From Streptomyces violens (GTDB lineage Bacteria; Actinomycetota; Actinomycetes; Streptomycetales; Streptomycetaceae): a stretch of 64,000 bases of DNA. Below, piece by piece: positions 1 through 8,834 of the stretch (position 1 is its first letter; each line of letters opens with the position of its first letter). The translations under genes were made by a program, and so were the position numbers. The stretch spans positions 124,001 through 188,000 of the forward strand of contig NZ_JOBH01000008.1 of the NCBI RefSeq assembly GCF_000717745.1, given 5' to 3'. The notes beneath the pieces are model-generated. The model was given only the letters and a program-made list of their open reading frames with translations, did not search any database and had not been told where the DNA came from.

Positions 1-2
1 AG

Positions 3-497
3 CGGTGCGTGGACGCCTATCTGGCCACCACGGGCAAGCACGCGCCCGAGGGGATGGACGAGGCCGCGTACGGGCGCATGGTCGCGGCCATCGAGTACCA
101 GCGCGACCACTTCGCGGAGACTCCCGCCCTGGTCATCCCCTGTTACCGGATGCCCGAGCAGCAGCCGGACGAGGCGGGGCTGCGGGCTTCGGCGCAGGCG
201 TTGGGTGCGGACGCGGTGCAGGAGCTGGCGCGGATACAGCCGCGCTTCACCGCGCTCGCGGAAGGCTCGTGCGTCTATCCGGGCGTGCAGAACCTGCTGC
301 TCGCCGCACGCGCGCTCGGCCTGGCCGCCAACATCACCATCTGGCATCTGATGCTGGAGCGGGAGTGGAAGCAGGTGCTGGGCATCCCCGAGGAGATGCG
401 TACCTTCGCGGCGATTCCCGTGGGCTGGCCCGTCGGCAACTTCGGTCCGGTGCGGCGGCGCCCCGTCTCCGAGGTCATTCACCGCAACGCCTGGTGA
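3..497 (+). CDS. Nitroreductase family protein, C-terminal part (5' truncated by window)
   Basis: The reading frame is already open at the left edge and stops at TGA 495-497. The visible 164 residues have the look of the FMN-dependent nitroreductase fold: a YPGVQNLLLAARALGLAANITIW stretch split over residues about 96-119, and a late IPVGWPVGNFGPVRRRP segment, the usual place of the conserved P-x-G loop and basic tail. Such enzymes use NAD(P)H to reduce nitro compounds, quinones or flavins in the cytoplasm. The true start lies outside the window, so length and substrate class cannot be judged. The family call is by resemblance; the frame itself is certain. Confidence 0.75.
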   Translation, partial: RCVDAYLATTGKHAPEGMDEAAYGRMVAAIEYQRDHFAETPALVIPCYRMPEQQPDEAGLRASAQALGADAVQELARIQPRFTALAEGSCVYPGVQNLLLAARALGLAANITIWHLMLEREWKQVLGIPEEMRTFAAIPVGWPVGNFGPVRRRPVSEVIHRNAW

Positions 498-531
498 CCC
501 TCTGTTGAGGGACTGGCCGCGCCCCGGCGGT

Positions 532-555
532 GGGGGTGAGCCGACTCACTCCCCC
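532..555. terminator. Hairpin after the nitroreductase gene
   Basis: GGGGG+TGAG pairs with CTCA+CCCCC around a CCGA loop, with a two-base bulge. A smaller CCCTC/GAGGG hairpin sits just upstream at 498-511. No U-tract follows, as is usual in high-GC actinobacteria. It probably separates the nitroreductase transcript from the FUSC gene. Confidence 0.45.
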
Positions 556-589
556 GTCGGGGCGCGGTCACTCGCTCCGCACGGACTGT

Positions 590-608
590 TAGGTGTAACA
601 TGCATCTA
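590..608 (+). promoter_or_regulatory. Imperfect palindrome over a probable -10 of the FUSC gene
   Basis: TAGGTG and CATCTA form inverted half-sites with one mismatch in a 19-bp element, the size and symmetry of MarR-type operators. Inside it TAACAT (596-601) is a good -10 hexamer. It would place the transcript start near 608, only two bases before the ATG at 610, so the mRNA would be nearly leaderless. No consensus -35 is visible. The regulator family is inference. Confidence 0.4.
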
Positions 609-609
609 T

Positions 610-2781
610 ATGAGTGAGGTCAAGGCATGGTGCTCCGCCATCCAGCACAGCTTCCGGGCGGGGCTGAAGATGGAACGCGTACTCTCCGATCCCTGGGCGA
701 TCGGCCGGGCCGTACTCGCCGTCGTCGCAGCCTCCGTCGTCGGATGGCTGCTCGATGATCCGCTGGCCTGGGCCATGATGACGGTCGGGGCCTTCATCTG
801 CGGGATCGGCACACTTCTGGCGCCGGTCCGGCACCGGGCGGTGAACGCGCTCGTCCTCGGGGTGGGCTTCACCCTCGCGACGCTGATCGGCGTGTACCTC
901 CACCCGATGGGCTGGTGGTTCCTGATCGTGCTCGCCGTGGCGTCCTACGTCGCCGGACTGTGGCGCGCCCTGGGCGTGGCCCCCGGCATCCGGGCCTGCC
1001 TGGTCACGATCGGCCTCATGATCACCGCGGACCTCTCCCCCGGCATCCCGTCCGGGCTGACCATGGTCCAGTGGATCGCGGTCGGTTCCGCCATGGTCGT
1101 CGTCGCCCAGCTGCTGCCCCCGTACGGCCGTCGCCACCCCGCGCAGCGCAAGGCGGTGGCCGCCCTGTACCGGAGTCTGGCGAGCACCGCGCGGGCCGCC
1201 GGGCCCGCCGGGTACCTCTCGTCCGCGCCCTTCACGGCGGCCCGCTCGGCCCTCGACCTGCTGCCGGCGTTCGCCCGCCCCGCCGCGGCCCCGCTCTTCG
1301 GGCTGCTCTCGGAGGCGGAGGGCATCCGGCGGGCCCTGCACTTCCTGCCCCGGACGGCGCGCGTGCCGCGTACCGCCATCGCCGAGGCGCTCGACGCGGT
1401 CGCCGGTACGGTGCTGACCGCCCGGCGCCAGGACGCCGACCCCGAAGCGCTGCGGCTGCTCGACTCCTGGCGCGGCCCCGAGGCCGACGCGCTGCTCCCC
1501 CGCCTCCGGGAGGCGGCGCGGCTGGCCGACCACTGGCTCCAGGCCCGCGGTCCCGAAGGGCTGGACCAGGTACTGGACGCTTTCCCCGCCGAGAACGCGC
1601 TGCGCTCCGGATGGCGCCGGCTGTCCGCCGAGATGCGCCCGGGCGCTCCCCTCTTCCGGCACGCCATCCGCATCGCGGTCGGCACGGCTGCCGGTGAGGC
1701 GGCGGGCCGCGCGTTCGGCGACTTCTGGGGCCACGCCCTGCCCGACCACGGCTTCTGGGCGGCGCTCACCACGATGCTGGTGCTGTTCCCCGACTATGGG
1801 CACACCTTCGCGCGCGGCTGGAGCCGGCCGATCGGCTCGATCCTCGGCGGGCTCGTGGCGTGGGTGGTGCTGCTGCCCGGCGAGTGGAGCCCCGGCTGGC
1901 TGGTGATCGGCGCATCGGTCCTCGCGGCCTGCGTCTTCCTCACGCTCCGCGTCGGCCAGCTCGTACTGAACTTCTTCATCACCGCCTGGATCGTCTTCCT
2001 CATCAGCCGGCTCGGCTCGGCCCCCGACCTGATCGAGTGGGGCCGCCCCGCCGACACGCTCGTGGGCGCACTGCTCGGCCTGGTCGTCTTCGTGCTGATC
2101 CCGACCTACCACCACCACCGCACGCACGAGCTGCTGGCCGACTGGCTGCGGGTGCAGCAGCGGCTGCTGCCGGTGCTGGTCACCGGGTACGCCGAGGTCG
2201 GCGCCGTGGACCCGGCCGGCATCGATGTGCTGCGCCGGCAGTCCCGGCAGGCCAGGGAGCGCCTGGACGGCGCGATCGCCAGCCTCGGCCACGAGCCGCG
2301 CCGTCACCGCGCACGGTGGACCGCCGCGGAACTGGCCGGTATCCAGCGGTCGGTGTACGAGATCACCCAGTGCGCCGCGCTGCTGTACGACGGGCGGCCG
2401 GGTGCGGAGGCGGACGCCGTGCCTGAGACTGCCGAGTTCGCCGCGGTACTCGATCATCACCTCGCCGAGCTGGCCGCCGTCGTCGCCGCGAAGGGCCGGC
2501 CGCATCCCGGCGTCCTGCGCGCCGCCTTCGACGCGACGGCCGCCCGCAGCGGGCTCGCCGACCTGGTCGACCGCACCGCGCCCGACGGCGTCGCACACGC
2601 CCGTGGCCGCGCCCTCACGCTGTGCCTGCACACCGTGACGGCGGTCGAGGGGCTGGTCTCCCGACTGGCTTCCGGCGCGGAGGCCGGCGCACAGGGCCCG
2701 GCAGCGAGCCGGTTGGACGCCGTACGGGACCATCGAGCCCGGATGTCGTACGCCACCCCCCAACACACCACAGGGAGCTGA
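610..2781 (+). CDS. FUSC family membrane protein (aromatic-acid exporter-like)
   Basis: The protein has 723 residues. Hydrophobic helices cluster at about residues 30-170 and again at about 375-500, separated by a soluble helical region and followed by a soluble C-terminal part of about 200 residues. This is the duplicated layout of fusaric-acid-resistance/AaeB-type exporters, which push aromatic carboxylic acids out across the cytoplasmic membrane. The ATG at 610 is chosen because a -10-like TAACAT lies just upstream. ATG 670, with GGGCGGGG before it, is the alternative and would remove 20 residues. The CoA-transferase gene follows after 7 nt, so the two are probably one operon for handling an acid substrate. 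Substrate unknown. Confidence 0.8.
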   Translation: MSEVKAWCSAIQHSFRAGLKMERVLSDPWAIGRAVLAVVAASVVGWLLDDPLAWAMMTVGAFICGIGTLLAPVRHRAVNALVLGVGFTLATLIGVYLHPMGWWFLIVLAVASYVAGLWRALGVAPGIRACLVTIGLMITADLSPGIPSGLTMVQWIAVGSAMVVVAQLLPPYGRRHPAQRKAVAALYRSLASTARAAGPAGYLSSAPFTAARSALDLLPAFARPAAAPLFGLLSEAEGIRRALHFLPRTARVPRTAIAEALDAVAGTVLTARRQDADPEALRLLDSWRGPEADALLPRLREAARLADHWLQARGPEGLDQVLDAFPAENALRSGWRRLSAEMRPGAPLFRHAIRIAVGTAAGEAAGRAFGDFWGHALPDHGFWAALTTMLVLFPDYGHTFARGWSRPIGSILGGLVAWVVLLPGEWSPGWLVIGASVLAACVFLTLRVGQLVLNFFITAWIVFLISRLGSAPDLIEWGRPADTLVGALLGLVVFVLIPTYHHHRTHELLADWLRVQQRLLPVLVTGYAEVGAVDPAGIDVLRRQSRQARERLDGAIASLGHEPRRHRARWTAAELAGIQRSVYEITQCAALLYDGRPGAEADAVPETAEFAAVLDHHLAELAAVVAAKGRPHPGVLRAAFDATAARSGLADLVDRTAPDGVAHARGRALTLCLHTVTAVEGLVSRLASGAEAGAQGPAASRLDAVRDHRARMSYATPQHTTGS

Positions 2782-2788
2782 CCGACCG

Positions 2789-4297
2789 ATGACCACGAAC
2801 ACCGAGCACGCCCAGCGGCTCACCCAGCGCATCGAGGCAGCCGTCGCCGCCCCGGCGACCGATGACGCCTTCGACGTCGAGGCCGCCTTCGCCGAGGTGC
2901 TGGCAGGCATCGGCATGAGCCCGGAGGACACCGGGGGCAAGGTCACCTTCCTCGGTGCCGACCCGGTCGTACCGAGCACCCTGCGGCTGGGCGGGGCCGC
3001 CGCCATCGCGCTCGCGGCCAAGTCCGCGGCGGTCGCCAAGCTGTGGCGGCTGCGCGGCGGCGCCGGGCAGGACATCACCGTGGACCTGCGGAGCGCGCCG
3101 CACCGGCTGTGCCCGTTCTACGACCGCCGCTGGGAGCTGCTGAACGGCTATCCGGCAGCCTCCACGTCCAATGTGAACCAGGCGCTCGGCTTCTCCTTCT
3201 ACCCCACCGCCGACGGGCGTTGGGTGATGCCGCTGAACCCCTACCCCGGCATCAAGGTGGCCGCCCAGAAGCTGCTGGACGTACCGGACGACGGCGCGGC
3301 CGTGGCGCGGGCGATCGCCCGGTGGAACGCCGCCGACCTGGAGCAGGCCGCCGTCGAGGCCGGGGTCGTGCTGCCCGTGCTCCGCTCCCCGCTGGAGATG
3401 CTCGACGAGCCGCAGTACCGCGACCACCTCGCGCACATGCCGCTGGTCGAGATCGAGAAGATCGGCGACAGCCCGGCCGAGCCCCTGCCGGAGGGCGTCG
3501 AACAGCCCCTGTCGGGCATCCGGGCTCTCGGCATGGGGCATGTGATCGCCGGTGCGGGCGCGGGCCGTGCGCTGGCGCTGCACGGTGCCGACGTACTCAA
3601 CATCTGGCGCCCGAACGAGCACGAGCACGACACCACCTATGTGACGGCCAACGTCGGCGTCCGCTCCGCCACCCTCGACCCGCGCTCCGCCGACGGCTCG
3701 GCGCGGCTGCGCGAACTGCTGGGCGGGGCCGACGTGTTCTACGCCAATCGCCGCCCCGGTTACCTGGAGAGCATCGGGCTGGGTCCGGAGCAGGCCGCCG
3801 AGGCGCGCCCCGGCATCATCCACGCGACGGCCACCCTCAACGGCCCCACCGGGCCCTGGGCCGACCGGGTCGGCTTCGACCAGACGGCCGGCAGCCTGGT
3901 CGGCATGATGAACCTGGAGGGCGACGGCGAGCGGCCCGGCCTGCCGCCGATCCTCGTGGTCAATGACTACATCGTCTCCTGGCTGATGGCCGCCGGTGTC
4001 AGCGAGGCGCTGGCCCGCCGGGCGCGCGAGGGCGGCAGTTACCGGGTGCATGTCTCGCTGACCCGCGCCGCGTTGTGGATCCTCAGCCTCGGCGTCTTCG
4101 ACAAGGCGTATGCGGCCGAGGTCGCCGGCACCGGTGAGCGCCACGCCTACCTCGACCCCGAGACCTTCACGGACGAGACCCCGCTCGGTACCTACCAAGG
4201 CGTCACCGATCAGGTACGGATGTCCGGCACTCCCGGCCGCTATTCCTTCACCCTCGTCGCGCGCGGCTCGTCCCGGCCGGAGTGGCTGGGGGCCTGA
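2789..4297 (+). CDS. CaiB/BaiF family III CoA-transferase
   Basis: The protein has 502 residues and starts at ATG behind GGGAG. The canonical family entry sequence (PLSGIRALGMGHVIAGAGAGR, split here over about 238-258) comes late. About 237 residues in front of it resemble the other half of the fold, so the protein looks like a full domain with an extra N-terminal half. Asp364 in GFDQTAGS matches the position where family III enzymes keep the aspartate that carries the acyl/CoA intermediates. The enzyme would move CoA between carboxylic acids in the cytoplasm. Coupling with the FUSC exporter suggests a shared organic or aromatic acid. Substrate not predictable. Confidence 0.8.
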   Translation: MTTNTEHAQRLTQRIEAAVAAPATDDAFDVEAAFAEVLAGIGMSPEDTGGKVTFLGADPVVPSTLRLGGAAAIALAAKSAAVAKLWRLRGGAGQDITVDLRSAPHRLCPFYDRRWELLNGYPAASTSNVNQALGFSFYPTADGRWVMPLNPYPGIKVAAQKLLDVPDDGAAVARAIARWNAADLEQAAVEAGVVLPVLRSPLEMLDEPQYRDHLAHMPLVEIEKIGDSPAEPLPEGVEQPLSGIRALGMGHVIAGAGAGRALALHGADVLNIWRPNEHEHDTTYVTANVGVRSATLDPRSADGSARLRELLGGADVFYANRRPGYLESIGLGPEQAAEARPGIIHATATLNGPTGPWADRVGFDQTAGSLVGMMNLEGDGERPGLPPILVVNDYIVSWLMAAGVSEALARRAREGGSYRVHVSLTRAALWILSLGVFDKAYAAEVAGTGERHAYLDPETFTDETPLGTYQGVTDQVRMSGTPGRYSFTLVARGSSRPEWLGA

Positions 4298-4362
4298 CGC
4301 CCTTGGCGAGAACCGGTCCCAGCCGGAACGCACCGGGCTTCGCTCGCCTCCCTATCGATGAG

Positions 4363-4412
4363 CGGGGCCCGGGCCGCCCGCCGTAAAGGCGTTGCCGGGC
4401 GGCCCGGCCCCG
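4363..4412. terminator. Long GC hairpin between CoA-transferase and esterase genes
   Basis: A 17-18 bp stem (left arm 4363-4380, right arm 4396-4412, one bulged C) closes a 15-nt loop. There is no U-run. It ends 30 nt before the esterase ATG. It could terminate the FUSC/CoA-transferase transcript or act as a structured leader for the esterase gene. Confidence 0.55.
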
Positions 4413-4442
4413 GACGTCGCGACGGGTGGGAGTGATGGGTGC

Positions 4443-5642
4443 ATGGGGCTGACCAGCCAGGCGCTCGTATACGTGGTGGCGGTGGCCGCCGTGCTCTGTG
4501 TGGTCCTCACGGTGTGGGGCTGGCCCCGGCTGGCCGGGCGCGGGCTCCGGCCCGTACTCGGTCGGCTCGCCTCGATCGCCGTCACCCAGCTCGCGATCGT
4601 CTGCGCGCTGGCCCTGGGCGTCAACTCCGCCTTCGAGTTCTACGGTTCGTGGGACGAGCTGCTCGGACGCAACGAGCAGGCGCCGGTGTCGGTCATCCGG
4701 CACGACGGCCGGGACGTGGCCGCCGGGGTGCGGGGCGGGCTGGTGCAGGCGGCCAGGCCGCAGGGGCTGGACCGGGTGACGGGGCTGCCCGCCGGGCCGC
4801 CGGAGAAGGCCGGCAAGGTGGAGTCCGTACGGATCATGGGGCGCCGGACCAGGGTGGTGAATCCGGCCTTCGTCTATCTGCCGCCGCAGTACTTCCAACG
4901 CCAGTTCCACCGGCAGCGGTTCCCCGTCATCGTCGCGATCAGCGGCTATCCCGGCGGCATCATGAACCTCGCGCAGTACTTGCAGGTGCCGCAGACCGCC
5001 GGGCGGCTGATCGCCCGGCACGCGATGCAGCCGACCGTCGTCGTCATGATCCGGCCGACCGTCGCACCGCCGCGGGACACCCAGTGCGTGGACGTGCCCG
5101 GCGGGCCGCAGGCCGAGACGTTCTTCACCAAGGACCTGCCGGACGCACTGAAGTCGGCCTACCGCGTCGGCCACGACCCCAGCGCCTGGGGCGCCCTCGG
5201 GTACTCCTCCGGTGGCACCTGCGCCCTCGAACTCGCCCTGCGCAATCCCGGTGTCTACACCTCGGCGGTCGCGCTGTCGGCCGACTACCGGATCCGGGAC
5301 GACCTGACCACCGGCAGCCTCTTCGGCTCCGGGCCGCGGGCCGCCCAGCGGCAGCGCGAGCACGACCTGTTCTGGCGGCTGGCGCATCGGCCGGTGCCGC
5401 GGATCTCCGTACTGGTGGCCAGCAGCCGGCAGGGCGAGCCGGGGTACGCCGACACGATGCGGTTCGTGCGCGCGGCGAAACCGCCGATGACCGTGGACTC
5501 CATCATCCTGCCGCGGGGCAGCCACCACTTCACGACCTGGCGGCAGGAGATCACTCCGGCGATGCGGTGGATGGGCGGCCAGCTGACCTTCCCGCAGGAT
5601 GTGGCGCCCCGGCCGCGGAAGAGCGGGCGGTCCTCGCCGTGA
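4443..5642 (+). CDS. Membrane-anchored alpha/beta-hydrolase (esterase D / antigen 85-like)
   Basis: The protein has 399 residues. Two hydrophobic segments at about 7-25 and 42-60 anchor it, and the rest is predicted outside the cell. The nucleophile elbow is GYSSG with Ser255. The histidine in GSHHFTTW near the end completes a plausible triad. The PAFVYLPPQYF and FPVIVAISGYPGG segments are typical of esterase-D/mycolyltransferase-like proteins. The start is placed at ATG 4443, behind GGTGGGAG. It stands alone between hairpin 4363-4412 and the chitinase promoter. The natural ester is unknown; no mycolate pathway is implied in a Streptomyces-like host. Confidence 0.75.
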   Translation: MGLTSQALVYVVAVAAVLCVVLTVWGWPRLAGRGLRPVLGRLASIAVTQLAIVCALALGVNSAFEFYGSWDELLGRNEQAPVSVIRHDGRDVAAGVRGGLVQAARPQGLDRVTGLPAGPPEKAGKVESVRIMGRRTRVVNPAFVYLPPQYFQRQFHRQRFPVIVAISGYPGGIMNLAQYLQVPQTAGRLIARHAMQPTVVVMIRPTVAPPRDTQCVDVPGGPQAETFFTKDLPDALKSAYRVGHDPSAWGALGYSSGGTCALELALRNPGVYTSAVALSADYRIRDDLTTGSLFGSGPRAAQRQREHDLFWRLAHRPVPRISVLVASSRQGEPGYADTMRFVRAAKPPMTVDSIILPRGSHHFTTWRQEITPAMRWMGGQLTFPQDVAPRPRKSGRSSP

Positions 5643-5645
5643 CCC

Positions 5646-5675
5646 TTGACAACGGCATTGGTCTGAACCATTTTT
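5646..5675 (+). promoter_or_regulatory. Chitinase promoter with DasR-like dre site
   Basis: TTGACA at 5646-5651 is a perfect -35. The near-palindrome ATTGGTCTGAACCATT at 5657-5672 lies in the spacer and -10 zone and closely matches the DasR-responsive element (ACTGGTCTAGACCAGT type) known from Streptomyces chitinase and GlcNAc genes. Binding there would block RNA polymerase. Chitin-derived amino-sugar phosphates release DasR in characterised species. Confidence 0.7.
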
Positions 5676-5743
5676 AGCGCAGACACGGTGGCCACCGTCC
5701 CGTACGTGCCCCTTGGTTCGCCTCTTCCGTACCGGAGACAGTC

Positions 5744-7468
5744 ATGCCCCGTACCTCAGATGTCAGACCCGGCCGGCACAGACGCCGACTCACGACCCTC
5801 CTCGCCGCCGTCGCGGCCGTCGTCTGCGCGGCAAGCAGCGCCCAAACGGTCGCCGCCGCCCCGCAGGCCGACGTCAATGTCGCCAAGAACTCGGGCTACG
5901 AGTCCGGGCTGAGCAACTGGACATGTTCCAACGGCAGTGGCACGACCGTCACGAGTCCCGTGCGCAGTGGCACGAGCGCCCTGAAGGCCACCCCGGCCGG
6001 CTCCGACCACGCCAAATGCACGCAGACCGTCGCGGTGAAGCCCGGCTCGACGTACAAACTCAGCGCGTACGTCCGGGGCGCGTACGTGTACCTCGGCGCG
6101 TCCGGCACCGGTACCACCGACGTCTCGACGTGGACGCAAGGCGGATCCGGCTGGCAGCAGATCGGTACCAGCTTCACCACCGGGCCCAGCACCACGTCCG
6201 TGACCGTCTACACCCACGGCTGGTACGGCCAGCCCGCCTACTTCGCCGACGACCTCAGCGTCTTCGGTCCCGACGGCGGTGGCGGCACCGATCCGATACC
6301 GGGCATACCCGCGGCCCCGACGGGCCTCGCCATCGGTTCCGTGACACCCTCCTCCGTCGCCCTCTCCTGGAACGCTGCCAAGGACGCCACCGGATACACC
6401 GTCTACCGTGACGGCGCCAAGGTGCAGTCCGTCAGTGGCACCTCCGCGACCGTGACCGGCCTGAGCCCGGCCACCGCGTACCGCTTCCAGGTCGCGGCGA
6501 CCAACGCGGCCGGTGAGTCCGCAAGGTCCGCCGAGGTCACCGGTACCACGGCCGCCGACGGCGGGTCCGGAGGCAGTCCGGCGGTGCCCAAGCACGCGGT
6601 CACCGGCTACTGGCAGAACTTCAACAACGGCGCGGCCGTCCAGAAGATCAGCGATGTGCCGGGCCAGTACGACATCATCGCGGTCTCCTTCGCGGACGCC
6701 ACGAGCACGCCCGGCGCGGTCACCTTCAACCTCGACACCGCGGGCCTGAACGGCTACACCGTCGACCAGTTCAAGGCGGACATCAAGGCCAAGCAGGCGG
6801 CCGGCAAGTCGGTGATCATCTCGGTCGGCGGCGAGAAGGGCACCGTCTCCGTCAACGACGCCACCTCGGCGGCGAACTTCGCGAACAGCGTGTACGCACT
6901 GATGCGGGAGTACGGATTCAACGGCGTCGACATCGACCTGGAGAACGGCCTCAACCCCACCTACATGACACAGGCGCTGCGCTCGCTGTCGCAGAAGGCG
7001 GGCAGTGGACTCGTCCTCACGATGGCCCCGCAGACCATCGACATGCAGTCGACGTCGGGCGGCTACTTCCAGACTGCGCTGAACGTCAAGGACATCCTGA
7101 CCGTCGTCAACATGCAGTACTACAACAGCGGTTCGATGCTCGGCTGTGACGGCAAGGTGTACAGCCAGGGCTCGGTGGACTTCCTGACCGCACTGGCCTG
7201 CATCCAGCTCGAAGGCGGGCTCGACCCCTCCCAGGTGGGGATCGGGGTGCCTGCCTCCACGCGGGGCGCGGGCAGTGGTTATGTCGCGCCGAGCGTTGTC
7301 AACGCCGCTCTGGACTGCCTCACGAAGGGCACCGACTGTGGCACCTTCAAGCCCGCGAAGACCTACCCGGGCCTGCGCGGCGCCATGACCTGGTCGACGA
7401 ACTGGGACGCGACCGCGGGCAACGCCTGGTCCAACGCGGTCGGCCCGCACGTCCACGCACTGCCGTAG
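5744..7468 (+). CDS. Secreted GH18 chitinase with CBM and fibronectin III domain
   Basis: The protein has 574 residues. A signal peptide with arginines and an alanine-rich core spans residues 1-39. A beta-sandwich carbohydrate-binding region follows at about 43-178. A glycine/proline linker, a fibronectin III domain at about 190-272, and a second Gly/Ser linker lead to the GH18 barrel from about 285 to the end. The catalytic signature D-x-D-x-E reads GVDIDLE, with Glu400 as acid/base. It hydrolyses chitin outside the cell. GGAGA lies 8 nt before the ATG. The upstream DasR-like site supports chitin or GlcNAc control. Single-gene unit. Confidence 0.95.
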   Translation: MPRTSDVRPGRHRRRLTTLLAAVAAVVCAASSAQTVAAAPQADVNVAKNSGYESGLSNWTCSNGSGTTVTSPVRSGTSALKATPAGSDHAKCTQTVAVKPGSTYKLSAYVRGAYVYLGASGTGTTDVSTWTQGGSGWQQIGTSFTTGPSTTSVTVYTHGWYGQPAYFADDLSVFGPDGGGGTDPIPGIPAAPTGLAIGSVTPSSVALSWNAAKDATGYTVYRDGAKVQSVSGTSATVTGLSPATAYRFQVAATNAAGESARSAEVTGTTAADGGSGGSPAVPKHAVTGYWQNFNNGAAVQKISDVPGQYDIIAVSFADATSTPGAVTFNLDTAGLNGYTVDQFKADIKAKQAAGKSVIISVGGEKGTVSVNDATSAANFANSVYALMREYGFNGVDIDLENGLNPTYMTQALRSLSQKAGSGLVLTMAPQTIDMQSTSGGYFQTALNVKDILTVVNMQYYNSGSMLGCDGKVYSQGSVDFLTALACIQLEGGLDPSQVGIGVPASTRGAGSGYVAPSVVNAALDCLTKGTDCGTFKPAKTYPGLRGAMTWSTNWDATAGNAWSNAVGPHVHALP

Positions 7469-7510
7469 CGACCGCCGTAACGTCTGCCGCAGCGGCGGTC
7501 CGCACGGCCG

Positions 7511-7554
7511 TGTTCACCTGGCCGTGATCCAGACATCACCTCCTGTTCGCCCGG
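7511..7554 (+). promoter_or_regulatory. Candidate PHO box (four 11-nt repeat units)
   Basis: Read in 11-nt steps, the units begin TGTTCACC, CCGTGATC, ACATCACC and TGTTCGCC. Units 1 and 4 match the Streptomyces PhoP direct-repeat core GTTCACC best; the inner two are degenerate. It lies about 90-130 nt upstream of a pstS-like gene. The periodicity and location support phosphate control, but the middle units are weak. Confidence 0.5.
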
Positions 7555-7640
7555 GCGACACTCATCCCGTACGAAAGATCAGCGAGCATTCACGTGCAGT
7601 TCGTTGTGTTGGGATGAGTGTCGCCGTGAGGGGAACAAGA

Positions 7641-8783
7641 GTGCAAAGCCGTCGTCGGGTCCGTATGAGGCGTACGAGCCGATGGAGCACTCTGCTCGCC
7701 GGGGCCTGCGCGGGCACTCTGCTGCTCACCGGGTGCGGGGCGCAGGCCACCGATGAGGCGGAGGTGAGTCGCCGGTCCGCCGAGCCGGTACCGACCGGGG
7801 TCGACTGCGCGGGCGAGGGCAAGGCGCGTGGCTCCGGTTCGACGGCGCAGCAGAGCGCGATGGAGCACTGGATCGACGCGTACCAACGGGCCTGCCCGAG
7901 CGCGCAGATCGCCTACAACCCGCTGGGGTCGGGGGCCGGTGTCGCGCAGTTCCAGCGGGGGGCGACCGCGTTCGGTGCCACCGACGGGGTGCTGAGCAAG
8001 CAGGAGATCGCGTGGTCGCGGGAGGTCTGCCGGGGCGGCCGGGCGATCCATCTGCCGATGGCCGGCGGCCCCGTCGCCATCGGTTTCCATCTGCCGGGCG
8101 TGGAGAATCTGGTACTGGACGCACCGACGCTGGCGAAGATCTTCGATTCGCGGATCACCACCTGGGACGCCCCGGCCATCAAGAAGCTGAACCCGGGCAC
8201 GAAGCTGCCGTCCCTGCCCATCCGGCCGATGCACCGCTCGGACGACTCGGGCACGACACAGAACTTCCAGGAGTACCTGGCCGGTGCCGCGCCCGAGGAC
8301 TGGCCGCACCCCGCCGGAAAGGCGTGGGAGGGCAAGGGCGGTGGCTCCGCGACCGGTTCCTCCCGCGTCGCGGCGGAGGTGTCCTCCTCGGAGGGGACCA
8401 TCGGCTACTTCGAGCTGTCCTCCGCCGTCTCCCGCAAGATCACCACGGTCAGCATCGACACGGGCGCGGGCGAGCCGGTGGCGCCCACGACGGAGACGGC
8501 CTCGGCCGGCATCGGCGCCGCGGACATCGTCGGAGAGGGCCACGACAAGACGCTCGCCTTTGACTACGACGCACCAAAGCCCGGCGCGTACCCCATCGTC
8601 CTGATGACCTATGAGGTCGTCTGCGACAAGGGCAACCAGGCCGCGTCCCTGCCGGTCCTCAAGTCGTTCCTGAGCTACACCGCCAGTACCGAGGGCCAGA
8701 AGCACCTCGCCGCGCTCCACTACGCCCCGCTCCCGGCCGCCGTCGCCACGGAGGTCCGCCGGGCGGTGCGCTCGCTGTCATGA
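7641..8783 (+). CDS. PstS-like phosphate-binding lipoprotein (copy 1)
   Basis: The protein has 380 residues if it starts at GTG 7641, the codon that follows GAGGGGA at the right distance. An in-frame open stretch upstream lacks a good start. The lipobox LLTGC gives lipidated Cys32. After it come the family ligand loops: GSTAQQSAMEHW, and RSDDSGTTQNFQEYL further on. PstS catches phosphate outside the membrane for PstCAB, but no pstCAB is nearby, so this is an orphan binding protein, perhaps a phosphate scavenger or sensor. A PHO-box-like array lies upstream. A second paralog is at 31648-32808. Confidence 0.85.
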   Translation: MQSRRRVRMRRTSRWSTLLAGACAGTLLLTGCGAQATDEAEVSRRSAEPVPTGVDCAGEGKARGSGSTAQQSAMEHWIDAYQRACPSAQIAYNPLGSGAGVAQFQRGATAFGATDGVLSKQEIAWSREVCRGGRAIHLPMAGGPVAIGFHLPGVENLVLDAPTLAKIFDSRITTWDAPAIKKLNPGTKLPSLPIRPMHRSDDSGTTQNFQEYLAGAAPEDWPHPAGKAWEGKGGGSATGSSRVAAEVSSSEGTIGYFELSSAVSRKITTVSIDTGAGEPVAPTTETASAGIGAADIVGEGHDKTLAFDYDAPKPGAYPIVLMTYEVVCDKGNQAASLPVLKSFLSYTASTEGQKHLAALHYAPLPAAVATEVRRAVRSLS

Positions 8784-8787
8784 GACC

Positions 8788-8814
8788 AGGGGCGGCCCCG
8801 GCGGGGCCGCCCCT
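8788..8814. terminator. Bidirectional terminator hairpin
   Basis: AGGGGCGGCCCC and GGGGCCGCCCCT form a perfect 12-bp stem with a 3-nt loop, five bases after the pstS-like stop codon. It lies between two converging genes, so it can serve both. Confidence 0.85.
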
Positions 8815-8834
8815 GACTGCGTTGTGCGGTGCGA

